From contig SJOL01009658.1 of NCBI GenBank assembly GCA_004794785.1, forward strand, positions 294,640 to 358,639: a stretch of 64,000 bases of DNA, written 5' to 3'. Origin of the DNA: Opisthorchis felineus (lineage: Eukaryota > Platyhelminthes > Trematoda > Opisthorchiida > Opisthorchiidae). Positions 31,546 to 42,440 of this stretch are shown here, one piece after another. The position numbers and the translations under genes were made by a program. The notes beneath the pieces are model-generated. The model saw only the letters and a list, made by a program, of their open reading frames with translations, was not told where the DNA came from and ran no database searches. Within the stretch, counting starts at the first letter, position 1. Every line of letters starts with the position of its first letter.

Positions 31546-34009
31546 GAACATAATATAATCACTGCACCGATAGAGGGGAACCGTTCAAACGAGAGTGGTA
31601 TAAATGCAAGTTCTACAAATCCAGCAATCACCAGAAACTAGATAATTGCACCGGCGACTCTGTACTTCATTTATCACAGTGGACAGCCACAAGACCTGAT
31701 GTCCGCATGCTTTAATTGGTTCGCGGTGGTGTTCAGTTACGTAGTCAACCAGGCTCGATTTTCCTAAAAAATTTACAGGTATATCTGATGTAAAGGGCTC
31801 AGTCCATTTGAGACATGGGGTTAATTTATAAGACGGTAGAATGCCCTAAAAACCTTCGGGCGGAAAACAAACAACCACGGTATGGGTGGTTGTGCTTCAC
31901 CTGTACCTTTGACGTCATGTTGCTGGCTGTTTACAAGGAAATGGACTGAGTTCTACTGGTACGTGATGTGTCTTGCAAAACAAAGTGATCAAAAAGCACA
32001 GATGCAAGTGCTCAAGGGACCAAAAGTAGATAGTCTGTACAAAAAAATTCATGTACCCATAAACAGAGTTTTGTTCAAGTACGTCAAAAAGAGCATAAAG
32101 GTTGCCGGAAAACTACCATTAGCACAGGCTGCTCCTTGAGGAATTTCCTGGTAGATGAAGCTTGGTCAGTAATTCCAGGATAGTTCGAAATGGAACAGCT
32201 ACAGTCATCATATTTGTCGTCTTAACCCGGCACACCACCAGCCAGATATTGTCATCTTGTATGGAATGTCGTTCCGACATGTCGTTATTCCCACCTGAAC
32301 GCAGTACTGCGTTACCACATACTAACTAGCGAACGTCGGATACGTCTAGTTGTAACGTATTGTTACGGTGTCGTTGGTGAGGAAGCGTCATTATTTGTCA
32401 ATGAGAAGAGTGTCACTGAGTGTCCATTGAAGAACAATTTCCTCAACGTGAAGGAAATTACTGACCATATATTCGTTTGTTGTTGCTCAGTGTCCATAAT
32501 CTCCTGAAATGCGATTGCATTTTCGTAGCCAATCATGATTTTGGCTTCCGTTTCAACCAAATGTCGAATTAAGCATTTACTACTTCGAGGTAACAGTTTG
32601 AGTACTCCGGAAAGACGTTTCTTTTTAAGAGGAAGTCTAATAATAATGAATACACTACTTTGTCGTACAGCTTAGAATATGCCTAGTACATCAGTAAACT
32701 TCAACCGCTTCAGCTGCGAATCACTTTATTGTAGGTGCGCATATGTGTAACTTCCTTATGCAGCTTTTGCAAATTATGACTGCGAAGTCAAAGCTTTTCA
32801 ACTGCACTGTCGCTTTTGATAAACTAGATCGTCTGCGGCAATCTTAAGTACCCATCAAAATGACGAAATCCAGTAGATGTGCCAAAAAATTACTTCAAAC
32901 ATTACATAAACAAGCTTGATAAATTTAGTCCTGTTCTAGTAATATTGTTCGTTACAAATTAGGAGAGCCAAACTCTTACTACAGTGGTTATCTATTCCAA
33001 GAAAGTGACCTTCAAATTAAAAATAGATCTATGTAAACCGTTGAGTTTAGTTAGTTCCTCTTACCATATCCTGCTGAATGACAAACTAAACAGCACAATT
33101 GCTTAATCTGCTCTTTACCAGGAGCAAATCTGTCACACAGAAACGATTCTCATTAACCCGCGGCGTTCGGTCATATGTATACGTAACTTGGTAATTCGGA
33201 TAACTGCAGCCAACAGTTACGTTCAGGTGGTGATCTCAAGGACTGTAGTGAGTCGATAGAATTTGCAGTTGGCAACCAATTCGCCTTGTTTCAGGATTTG
33301 TATACGAACCAGATAGGATAAGGCTATTGTCCTAGCAATGGTATGCCAAGGTGCATGTGACAAAAAGCTAAATCCGGAACTGGTGGCCGATCAGCAAGCG
33401 TAGGCGCCAACCACGCACAAACCACAAACAGTTCTGCTATTTTGCAGGGGATTTTTTAGGAAACCACATTTTTTTCTTGTTGAAAATAATTGTCAGTACA
33501 CTTCCAGCAAGTTCCAGGAGGCATCGCACACCCGCATGGAAACATATACAATCATCGCCTTGCATAAAACCACACCTAAAGAGCGTCAGAAGTGGTCGTT
33601 GCCTGGAGACGTTCTCTGCGTAAGAAGACAGAGTTTCCTTACGAGTTGAACAGTCGATTTGCTTTTTTTCGTGCCCTATTTCGATCATGACTTGCTCACT
33701 TACTTTACCAGGACTACATAAGCATTCTGTCGTTTATAAGCATTAAGATGTTATTAGTTTCCTTCCTGTCAACGGGTTTAGAAATGAATCTAACCCCCTT
33801 AAAACAGCCGTTTATTTCCAGGGTGCCGTGCAGGAAAACGGATTTTTCATCAATGTTAAAAAAATATTCGAATCAGTCAAAATTAACACCTTTTGAGCAA
33901 AAATTGTTACTTTTAAAAATCTGGTACATGTGAAGGTTTACCATTTATTTGGCCAAACAGTAGGCTGATAAGTAGCATGATTTCACGCTTAATTTCCAGA
34001 TGAATCTCA
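31546..34009. other. Unassigned stretch
   Basis: This is AT-rich sequence with small open frames only (for example 31882-32139 + and 33437-33688 -). No domain, repeat family or RNA gene was recognised. Confidence 0.4.
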
Positions 34010-34116
34010 ATCTTATGTGTTGGTTGTTGATCGGGTGCCTGTTGATCTGTTCGCCGAGCTTGGTAATTGACTTGCAAACGTTTCGTCACCATACGAGGAG
34101 ACATCATCTTATGTGT
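34010..34116 (-). mobile_element. 85-bp hammerhead-like unit flanked by an 11-bp direct repeat
   Basis: The plus strand has ATCTTATGTGT at 34010-34020 and again at 34106-34116. The 85 bases between them are, on the minus strand, GATGTCTCCTCGTATGGTGA, then CGAAACGTTTGCAAGTCAAT, TACCAAGCTCGGCGAACAGA and TCAACAGGCACCCGATCAAC ending AACCA. This is the shared unit of the PLE family. Stem II can form from GTC.CC and GG.GAC. The first bases of the CTGATGA box are cut off at the 5' end, as expected for a 5'-truncated reverse-transcribed insertion. The flanking direct repeat is best explained as a target-site duplication. Confidence 0.75.
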
Positions 34117-34740
34117 GATGGACCATTGTGATTTATTGGCCTATGGCTGTTCAGAGCTCATTGACGCACTTGTTTAGTGCATCTGTCCTGAGTAATAATT
34201 CAAATCCGATAACCGGACCCCGAGCGATACCAATTTTGAATTGGAAGGGAGTTTAGTGACAAACTGGAAACCTGAAAATAGGGAAGAGGCATGCAGAGGG
34301 GACCATTACATCTACACTTCATCCATATGGGACCATAGGCTAACAGAGGCGTTTGTGTACGGAGGGAAGAAAAACGCCAACTAGACAGTTATAGACTATT
34401 CGACAGGAAAATCAACCTCTCATTTGCACGTCGTTTTTAAAAACTGAATATCCGTCTTCTTTCTGAACTCGTCTTCTTGAATCCTCCTGGATATTCATTG
34501 ACTATCACGCAAGTGCAAACGAAAACTGCAAAGTAGTTCCACAAATTCAGTAATAAATCCCACCTTCCATTCGGTCAATGCGGAGTTACGAGTACACACA
34601 TACTACTCGCATGCTTCATCAGTAGTATCCGCCGTTACACTAGTAGCTGGAAATCCTTCCGCATATGTAATCGCATCTTAGGGACAGTTTGCAGTACTGA
34701 GTAAACGAGCTTGAAATTTGGATGGTCAACGATAGACAGT
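34117..34740. other. Unassigned stretch
   Basis: Nothing was recognised here. Confidence 0.4.
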
Positions 34741-34970
34741 GATGGTAGTGTGAGGATATTTGTTAAAGTTCAATAGAAATTTCGTCCTGTCAGTGAAGCC
34801 AATGTATGGTGAAAGGTCGAGAGGCACTGTACAGTTGTTTCATCCTTGTTGGGAATCGTTAGCTGTGAGCATCTCACGAAACTCAGATGGTTTGAGACCC
34901 ACAACGTTCTAGCCAGTGGTTCGGCACTTAACAATTTGGCCACGAGTGACTCACCAGCAGCGGACTTAGT
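34741..34970 (-). mobile_element. SINE family 2 (Sm-alpha-like), copy 3
   Basis: On the minus strand a weak tRNA-like head (TGGCCAAATTGTTAAGTGC near 34944, GGGTCTCAAACC near 34895) is followed by ATGCTCACAGCTAACGATTC, CCAACAAGGATGAAACAACT and GTACAGTGCCTCTCGACC. This aligns with copy 2 (GTGAGCTGATAATGATC, CTAACAAGGACGAAAC, CCAGTGCTTCC). It extends to a 62-bp 3' block (34803-34741) that recurs at 35186-35124. Limits are approximate. Confidence 0.5.
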
Positions 34971-35123
34971 TCTCACTTAGGCAGAACATGACGCCACTCA
35001 TCCTTCAACCAAGGAAATCATATCAAGTTGTCATTTAATGATTGGCTTCTCGATTGACGAATTCTCAGATGGAGGTTTCACCCATCTTGTGAAATTATTT
35101 TACATTTGATCCGCTTATTGATC

Positions 35124-35205
35124 GATGGCGATGTGAGGAGATTCGGTAAGGTTCATTAGAGGTTTCGTCCTCTCATCGAAGTCAATCTAAGTTGAAAAGC
35201 CGAGA
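35124..35205 (-). repeat. SINE family 2, 3' fragment
   Basis: The minus strand reads TTGACTTCGATGAGAGGACG, AAACCTCTAATGAACCTTAC and CGAATCTCCTCACATCGCCA. This matches 34803-34741 at roughly three of four bases. The adjoining CTTCTCGGCTTTTCAACTTA corresponds to CTCTCGACCTTTCACCATAC in copy 3. Confidence 0.55.
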
Positions 35206-36384
35206 AGTTGAAAATGTTGGGCATTCACACAGATCCCTAAGGAAATTTATGACAAGGATTGCTGTGCATTCTGCCCAAAGTTTGGGAAGAACATCCAACA
35301 GTATTCAAATTAATCTAAACAAATGCCTCAAGGACCGAAATAAGAAACAGCGGTTTTTCACAAAAATCCAGGGGAATACAGCAGTGGAAAACGAAATCCA
35401 GTTACGAGGCCAGACGTTTTGAAAAGCTTACGACAAAGATGTGAAGTGCTTGAAGCTTCCACAGCCTGACAGCATGAAAAGTCATAGGTCGGGTCGTGGC
35501 AAACATAGGTTAACCACGAGAGCAGCATCTAGGAATGACCGAGTTAGTTATCTTGGTCACTTCAACATGAGGAACCTGGAAATGTCATACCAGGTGAGAA
35601 TGAGGAATGCAAACTTGCTGAGAAGTAGTGAAAATGCCTTAACCGAAGGAAGGAAAATCCTACATCCTAACTCTTCAGAAAATTGGTGGACAGTGAAACT
35701 CCCTAAAACTATCCACGGTAACATTAAACCCGATCTGCAGATTCACTTAAGGGTTTCAAATCCATAACCGAGAACTACATCAGTGGTGATTTAAGTCGCT
35801 GTTGGCTCTCAGTATGCCTTCAAAGTTGACCAAAGCTATAAGGCGTTGTTATTGGTTTAGTCAGTGCATTTTGGCTGGCGTATTCCTCCACAGACTTGCC
35901 GCTCCTCATTTGGTTTTCAACCATTTTATGAAGAGAATGTAACATGATTTGCACAAATAAACTCTGGCTGAGCTACTCAAGCTGCAGGCCGCGAACAGTT
36001 CACTTGAAAGGTAGACAAGCGTATCAGACAGAACTACAAGGAACTATTCGGGCTCTGGATAGGGGTTATCTGAATTTAACTGTAAAAAGAAGATTCAAAG
36101 TAGAAACCTGTTTCTCTTGGTTGGTATTGTCCCATCGTGTGCCTACATTATATCCAAACGTGTGTACTGTTTACCTGCGGGTACTGCGGCCCTTAGAAAG
36201 AGGTGTGATCGGGATTTTAAACTAAAATTTCACAGAAATTCTGCCCTGAAACGGAATGAAGAGCATAGAATACTGCTGAGTGCGCTTTCAATAATGGTAT
36301 TTTGTAAGCAATATCGTCTACCACGTACGCATGCACTGCACTGCTTCCTGGCTTAGCCTTCGACATCTTTCAGATTCAATCCGA
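35206..36384. other. Unassigned stretch
   Basis: A 108-codon frame at 35441-35767 (+), rich in Asn, Ser and Arg, carries no recognised domain. Other frames are shorter. No repeat was recognised. Confidence 0.35.
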
Positions 36385-36620
36385 CAGAGTAACGCTCTGA
36401 CTTGGCTGGTTTCCAGGTGCTGGAGGATGTTAGTGAGCACGCCGACGCTGATCACTGCTTACGCGGAAGTCGATAGTAACGAGGTAGGTTTTATTGTCCA
36501 CAACATATTTCATCTCATATTGTAGGACTGAAAGGAGACTTTTTCCGGCAGCATCGTGTTCTGACAAAAACCCGTAGGGTTTGGACGAAGATAGAGAGAA
36601 TGAAGGAACCTGAATAGGTG
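36385..36620 (+). pseudogene. Possible gypsy RNase H fragment
   Basis: A frame reads NALTWLVSRCWRMLVSTPTL, then ITAYAEVDSNEVGFIV, and after a stop FFRQHRVLTKTRRVWTKIER. It resembles the gypsy RT-RNase H junction (F.W...C...F...K..L.S.P.L) and the S.VLT..E..W.KIE.EA block. The catalytic Asp region is unclear. It is not contiguous with gypsy 2. Confidence 0.35.
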
Positions 36621-37309
36621 AGCATGATCCCTTAATAGCTCTTTCTATTGCCATTTACTTGACCGCGTCAGTGACGATTGAGATGGAAAAACTTTAGACA
36701 ACGGGTGCAGTTGGACGTTTACAAATTTCGGAGGGAGTAAAAAATGTCCAGTTTTTGAGATAACCACTTTTGTTTCATTGTGCTTCTCTCTCCCATATAG
36801 GTTCGTCTTGCGACTAGAAAATTCCCGTTGATTTTATTGAGTTATTCCAACTGAATCTTGCGGTTTCCCACGATAGCGGAATGGAGACAATCGAATAATT
36901 ACTCTCAGGGTCGACGTACCCTAACAGGATAAAATGTGATTTGCTAATTGCGAAGACTACTTTTCTAATGCAGAGTGCAAGAGTTGCATGCACGTGAAGG
37001 TTACATAGTCATCTGGTGAAAAATCAGGCAACCTGGGACAGGTATCGTAGAAAGCAAATTCTATGCTCCGTTCGTCTCAAAGAAACTCCGACATATCCAA
37101 AGCTTTATGGGGACTTGGTTATTGATCTTTGTGTCATAATGCATATACATCACGTAGATTTTCAGTCACTGCGTGCTTCAATAGGGCTTGTATCCATATT
37201 GGTAGCATCTGCCTTCCGAGGCCCTGGTTCCTCCGGATTTACCAAATACAAAAACTTTTGACGACCTTGTGTCTGTTGATTCCGATCATTACAGTCCAAA
37301 ACCTTCAAT

Positions 37310-37884
37310 TAGGTTCAGAGATTCAAGCTGTTTGTAATCGATGTAAGAAACGTGGCCACCTCGTGGAAGTATGTCGCTCAGTACCAGCGTCCGTGACCAA
37401 TTTTTCTGTTATAAATCAAGCTACAGGGCCAGAAACTCCGGAATACGTACTTCATACAACTGCTACTACCAACCGTGTTCAACCGCCGTATCACGTTGAA
37501 ATACATGTGAACAATTCACATAGAACCTTTGGGCTGGATACAGGTGGCGCCGTTACATTATGTAGTGAAAAATTATGGCAAGACAAATTGGGACCAGCCG
37601 AGGAACGTTCACTTCAGAAAGCCCCAGTTCGGCGACGAACGTATACGGGAGAAGAGGTGAAATTGTCGGGAAAGGAAAATGTGCATGTTCGATATAGAGG
37701 TGTGAAGGTAACCGAAACCATATACACCGCTGAAGGAAATGGTCCAAATCTGTTAGGACACGACTGGTTACGACTAATACCCACACTTAAGTTAGACCAG
37801 GTCTCAAAACTCCCCGAGGATCAGCCTTTTATCCGCACTTACGAGGAAGTATTTTCAGGACCGAAAACTGACGTCCAAAAGTAG
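37310..37884 (+). pseudogene. Gypsy 2 zinc knuckle and aspartic protease
   Basis: The open frame (starting formally at 37129) carries CNRCKKRGHLVEVC at 37333-37374, a CCHC knuckle. Then follows the retropepsin domain: YHVEIHVNNSHRTFGLDTGG with DTG at 37537-37545, RRRTYTGEEVKLSGKENV and NGPNLLGHDWLRLI. The DTG and the GHDWL (normally GRDWL) motifs are intact, so this is the best-preserved domain of the element. The frame ends at 37884, just before the repeat insertion. Confidence 0.8.
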
Positions 37885-37894
37885 GAGAACAACT

Positions 37895-38020
37895 TAACCG
37901 TAACACGCTACTCATAAGGTTGCTTAAAAACATCGTAAACAAGAGATTCAGCTTGGTTACGGGTGAGTCTCCCGTCAAAACCAAATTAGTACGCAAATGA
38001 ATGTATTTCGCTAAGACGTT
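37895..38020. repeat. 330-bp repeat inserted in gypsy 2
   Basis: It begins ACACGCTACTCATAAGGTTG (plus orientation), then switches to minus orientation with ATCGTAAACAAGAGATTCAG, GAGTCTCCCGTCAAAACCAA and ACGCAAATGAATGTATTTCG. It lies between the protease and RT of gypsy 2, so it arrived later than that element or replaced part of it. Confidence 0.7.
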
Positions 38021-38029
38021 AACTGGTTA

Positions 38030-38610
38030 CAAAATGAAGGAATAATTCAAAGTATGGAGTGGGCTACACCAACTGTTCCAATAATGAAACCCGATTGGCA
38101 CAGTTAGAATCTGCGGTTACCATAAAGCCACAATCAATGTTAGCACACCCGCGGAACATCACACACTACCCAAAATCGAAGATGTTTACGCACAAACTGG
38201 TAAAAGCGAATATTTTTCAACATTCGATTTAGATCGTATTTACGAGCAATTAGAATTAGCGGAGGAGGCGAAACCCATTACAACCGTCAGTACTCTCCTT
38301 CCTCTCGGAATCCATTCCGCTCCATCCATATTTCAGCACACAGTTGGAAGCATGATTGCTGGGATACCCAAAACGTTTGTCTATCTAGATCGTATTCTGA
38401 TAACCGGATGTATCAGTGAGGAGCATTTGAATTGATTGCAGGTGGTGCTTGATCGTTTGAAGGAGTGTGGACTACGATTGATTTTCTGGCTGATCATGTG
38501 GACGTTTTGGGTTTCCGTATCATTACAGAAGGGCTGACCACTCTGGTGGAGAAAATACGTCCAGTTTTAGAGGCACCACAACCAAGGAATCAACAGGATG
38601 TGTAACTGAC
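38030..38610 (+). pseudogene. Gypsy 2 reverse transcriptase
   Basis: Piecewise translation gives EGIIQSMEWATPTVPIMKPD, HTLPKIEDVYAQTGKSEYFS, TFDLDRIYEQLELAEEAKPI (motif A) and a GIHSAPSIFQHTVGSMIAGI block (motif B). Motif C reads FVYLDRILITG, where YLDD has become YLDR (38382-38393). It continues LADHVDVLGFRIITEGLT. Loss of the second catalytic Asp and several frame changes make it inactive. Confidence 0.8.
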
Positions 38611-38659
38611 GCTGCAGCAACGTGATACCCGCCAGCAAAACAGGGCCTGTCAACGGCAG

Positions 38660-39412
38660 CACCCATATCACCATGGCATTGCCTGTCACGACCTTGGAGC
38701 CGCATACACGTGGACTATTTTGGCCCTGGCCCTATTGATGGCTATATGATCCTTGTGATAGTCAACACGTATTCCAAATGGATAGAAGCGGTCCCCACTA
38801 AAACTGCATCTAGTGCGTCTACCATACCTACTCTACGCAGCACTTTTGCATCGCACGGTCTACCTGATACGACTGTTTCCGATTACGACACGGCATTCAC
38901 CAGTGTGGCATTTCAACTGTTTTTTTAAACCAACGGGATGAACTTATCTTATCATCCCGCTTCCAACGGCCTAGCTGAAGGCTCCGTGGCAACGGTGAAG
39001 AACGGATTGACGAAACATACCCAGCTTCTCTACGAACAAAACTGAACAAGTTTCTGCAGCATACTACTACAGGCCAGTCGCCTTTTGAATAGCTAATGGG
39101 ACGGAGACTTCGAACATGTTTGGATCTGCTACAGCCGGATTCGGCGGTTAAGGTCAAACAGCGGCAATGTTCAATGAACCAACGCGCAGATAAAAACGCC
39201 CGACCTAGCACACTATGGAGTGGCGAGGATGTTTACGTCAAACTTCACCCTTCAGTTAAGAAATGGGTGCGTGTATGTGTGATGTCAACAAACCGTACCC
39301 TCATCTGTGCGCTGTTGGAAGACGGGATGATAGTATGCCGTCTCTTAGACCATGTCAGAACTGGAAAGCATGGAACAAATGTGGAGCCAACACATAAGCC
39401 GACCAAATAGGT
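38660..39412 (+). pseudogene. Gypsy 2 integrase
   Basis: The open frame 38710-38928 begins DYFGPGPIDGYMILVIVNTY (first Asp) and continues SKWIEAVPTKTASS, then HGLPDTTVSDYDTAFTSVAF (second Asp kept). After a stop near 38927 and a frame change it reads NLSYHPASNGLAEGSVATVK with the catalytic Glu. From 39080 it reads LMGRRLRTCLDLLQPDSAVK and GEDVYVKLHPSVKKWVRV, the C-terminal region. All three D,D,E residues remain but the frame is broken. Confidence 0.8.
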
Positions 39413-39551
39413 GGGCTCAAGAGAGTGTGGGAGCCACTAGAGATTCGCCAGGGTGCCTACGCCGATCAGCACGGGAGTCAAAGCCGGGCGAACTTTATGA
39501 GGCGGGAGTTGCATAAATATAGTGGTGGAGAACCGTAGTAGCTGATCGAAG

Positions 39552-39688
39552 GTGTCCGAGAGTTTGCACGCGTGTGTGTTCGTTCGTCACCCCATCGGCG
39601 AATTATTGTGACTAGCGGCTGACTGGATGTGTCCGACAGTCTGCATGCTTGCGTGCCCGTTCGCCAATACATCAGAGAATTGTTGTGC
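39552..39688. repeat. Imperfect tandem duplication, 77-bp period
   Basis: Two units starting GTGTCCGAGAGTTTGCACGC (39552) and GTGTCCGACAGTCTGCATGC (39629) each end near GAATTATTGTG or GAATTGTTGTG. It lies about 140 bases after the end of gypsy 2 pol, possibly within its 3' LTR. Confidence 0.65.
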
Positions 39689-39794
39689 GATGCCTGAACA
39701 TGTGATCAGTGTTGTATACTTACCTATACAAGGCTGACCTATTTGGCCGCGTGTACAAAATACACCAGTGTCCTTACATACGTGTTTTGTAAGT

Positions 39795-40310
39795 TACGCC
39801 GAACTCACAATATCTTCGATAGCCTACCACTGGTTTCGCCCTGTTTGGGTCTCATCAAGTAGGCGAAGTCCCCGGGTTTCCATCAATCTTATGTCCTGCT
39901 TGAACACCAACGTCAATCTGAGCACGTACCTGGCGAAATACGCTTATCTGTAAATTTGGTAGGTAAATTTGGTTGGGAGACTCAGCTGAATTGCAGCTTA
40001 ATCTCGCGCATAAGATGTGGTTCAAATGAATGCGCCGCGCAAAGGTAGCCTCACGTTCCAACGGAAAACCCGTAGTGGGTTGCCGAGGGTTTTCGGCAAC
40101 CTTATAAGTAGTGTTATGTGTGTGTTATGTCAAGTGCTATGTCAAGAAAGTATACCGCAATCTTTCGAATACTGTGCCAAATGAAACATGAGGGGACCTT
40201 TGTGCATCATATTCAGTTGAGGTATATGATAAACTATAGGTTTAGTTGCGATGCAGTTAAATCCCGTTAACACTAGTTTACTTTGCGAATGAATGTATTT
40301 CGCCGACTTC
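39795..40310. repeat. Two converging copies of the 330-bp repeat
   Basis: The plus-orientation copy (about 39795-40050) contains CACTGGTTTCGCCCTGTTTG, AAGTAGGCGAAGTCCCCGGG and GGGAGACTCAGCTGAATTGC. The minus-orientation copy runs from 40310 to about 40060 and contains GCGAAATACATTCATTCGCA, CCTCAACTGAATATGATGCA, TATACTTTCTTGACATAGCA and the start module. In the latter, GGTTGCCGA and TCGGCAACC (40078-40086 and 40093-40101) form a perfect 9-bp hairpin. Confidence 0.7.
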
Positions 40311-42347
40311 ACTTCCCGTTTTCCTCGTTCAGCAAACGATTCCACTGACGTAGGTTAGTGATCGGAATAACACAATGAACTTAAACCAATCGACATGGGA
40401 AAAAACCGACGTTGAAAGACAATGATGAGTGATTCAGTTTCACTAGACATAGTCTTTGTTAGTGGTCATCGATTTCCCCGCTTCATTAGTACTGCGGCGC
40501 TTGGGCACTAATCAGGCGTCCGTCGTCACCCAATCGAACTGGTGCGTACATCAGCAAGAAACCCGTTGCGCAGTTAAACGTGCTGCCTCACGAATTTAAC
40601 CTGTAAGGTTTGAATGTCCATCAATCATTAGCAATCTGCATCGTGAGGAAAATGAATGGTCTGATTAATCAGTCCTACAAACTTTGACCTTAATTTTTTA
40701 CTTACTGCATTGGTAGCTTTTCAATTCCCAAATCGTTTGAAGACCAAGCGAAACCAGCCAGGTGCCAAAGTGCATTTGTTACAGAGACGGTATATGCTTG
40801 AAACCGAATTCGCGAGTAAATAAGGGCGCGTTTGATGCGCACATGCAAGAACCTTTTTGCCGAAGTAAAGAGCAAAATAACGTTACAATGTCCAACTATA
40901 CTGATTCGCCGGGTGAGTGAAATCAGTCATTGACAGCCGGATGATGGAACCGGACAGTCTGGTAAAAGCAGTTGAAGATCAACTAACGGGTATTGTAACT
41001 AATCAGTAGCCAGTTACTATTCATTGAAGAGGTACAAAGCACACGAAGTTTGAAGCTGCTTGAACAGGTTCAGACCGCCACCTACAGGGTAGCCGAACAG
41101 CACTGAAATGCCATTTAGACATGAGATTTTCAACGGACCATGAGTCCATCTTGTGTCATTTAATTATCAGTTAAAGTGGCCTGAACCATACTGTACTTTG
41201 AATCACATCACAAGCTTTCTGTCACAAACATGAGTGCAGAATGGTAGGAGCGAAACATAGTAGCGAATTAAGGAACGCCATAGTTATAGGCTTCCTGCAG
41301 TCGGCCTAGTGTACCCAGCCTCGCGGCTAAAGAAAAGAAGACGGGCCAACCTTTAATGCACAGTGCGTAGTGTATCGAATCATTCCGTCCTGTTCGTATG
41401 CAACTATTTTTAAATGTGTACTGGTGGAACAGATTCTAGCTTATACGAAGGCGCCTCAAAACATTATTTCGCTGTCTGAGTCAGGTGACTAATCGGTCGA
41501 GTGATGACAACCTGTCTCATTGACCGCGAAACAGATTCTTACTATAGGTTGTACAGCTGACAGCAACACAGCGCTTAGATTTCAGTGAGGTCATGTTGAT
41601 CAATCAACACTCACCCATTATGTGCGCACAGATTTTTTTTCATATAAGCTTTCAGCTTGTCTTTGAATTTAGACCCCGACCTAACTTGTCCCCCAATGTG
41701 ACTGGCTTGGTTCTACTGTTTTATCCCTACTTATCCCTATCTTTTATGTAAAGCTGGCGTTTCTAGTGCTGTAGTTGAACAGCTTGAAACAAAATGTCGA
41801 AACTGTGCAGGCTTTTCTTCTTGCTGTTTTTTTCAAGTGGATAAAAAGGATACAGTTTTGTGAACGTACGGTAGTTTTAGTGGGAACTAGCGCTGAATGA
41901 ACTAACTAAGTACAAAATTTGAGTTTTCTTTTATTTGCATCACTAGTTCTGACCACAACCTTAACACATTTAACAGCGATGTGCTTCAGGAAAAAATCTT
42001 ATTCTCCTGGATTCAGTGATTTATCTGTTAAAGCATTCAGGAAGTGGTTGAAATGACAAACATACAACATTATTCCCAAAAGTGCATTTGAAACATTCCC
42101 TGAAAAGTATACCTCCAAGATCTCCAGCAGATTGGATGTACGGAGTGGCCGAATACGAGAAAGATGCAAACAAAATTCTATTCCGCACTGGTTCATCCCT
42201 TCCACTGTTATGAAAACGATGCAAAAGTACTGACATGTAAAGCTTAGAACTAACATCCGCCTTACTACCGTGAACACAGTACCGGAGACAAGCACTAGCT
42301 ACAAAACGCACGAAAATAATTTTGGATTGCAACCGTAAACTAGTGAA
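40311..42347. other. Unassigned stretch
   Basis: Nothing was recognised. Minus-strand frames at 41999-42332 lack motifs. Confidence 0.4.
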
Positions 42348-42440
42348 GAGACATCTTCAGTGCGCTGAAGATGTCTCCTCGAATGGTGACGAAACGTTTG
42401 CAAATCAATTGCCAAGCTCGGCGAACAGATCAACAGCCAC
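42348..42440 (+). ncRNA. Hammerhead-like PLE 3' unit, copy 3
   Basis: CTGAAGA (42365-42371, fits CUGANGA) and GAAAC (42391-42395) flank a segment able to form stem II (GTC.CC with GG.GAC). TGCG before the core can pair with TGCA after GAAACGTT as stem I (three pairs plus one wobble). ACGT after GAA is self-complementary, as in short-stem-III hammerheads proposed to work as dimers. The shared tail TTGCCAAGCTCGGCGAACAG follows. Bases 42348-42360 are an exact inverted copy of 42365-42377, giving a 13-bp hairpin with loop TGCG that would compete with the ribozyme fold. Confidence 0.65.

Larger units (their letters stand above)
37280..39415 (+). mobile_element. Ty3/gypsy retrotransposon 2, decayed pol
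   Basis: The order is zinc knuckle, protease, (inserted 330-bp repeat), RT, (RNase H missing) and integrase. The wording differs from gypsy 1 and resembles the K02A2.6-type gypsy group of animals. About 70 codons separate the RT end (LEAPQPRNQQDV at about 38560-38610) from the integrase core, whereas a full RNase H plus zinc domain needs several hundred, so an internal deletion is present. A TATA-like ATAAATATA lies at about 39512 downstream of pol, where a 3' LTR would be expected. LTR ends were not determined. Confidence 0.8.
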
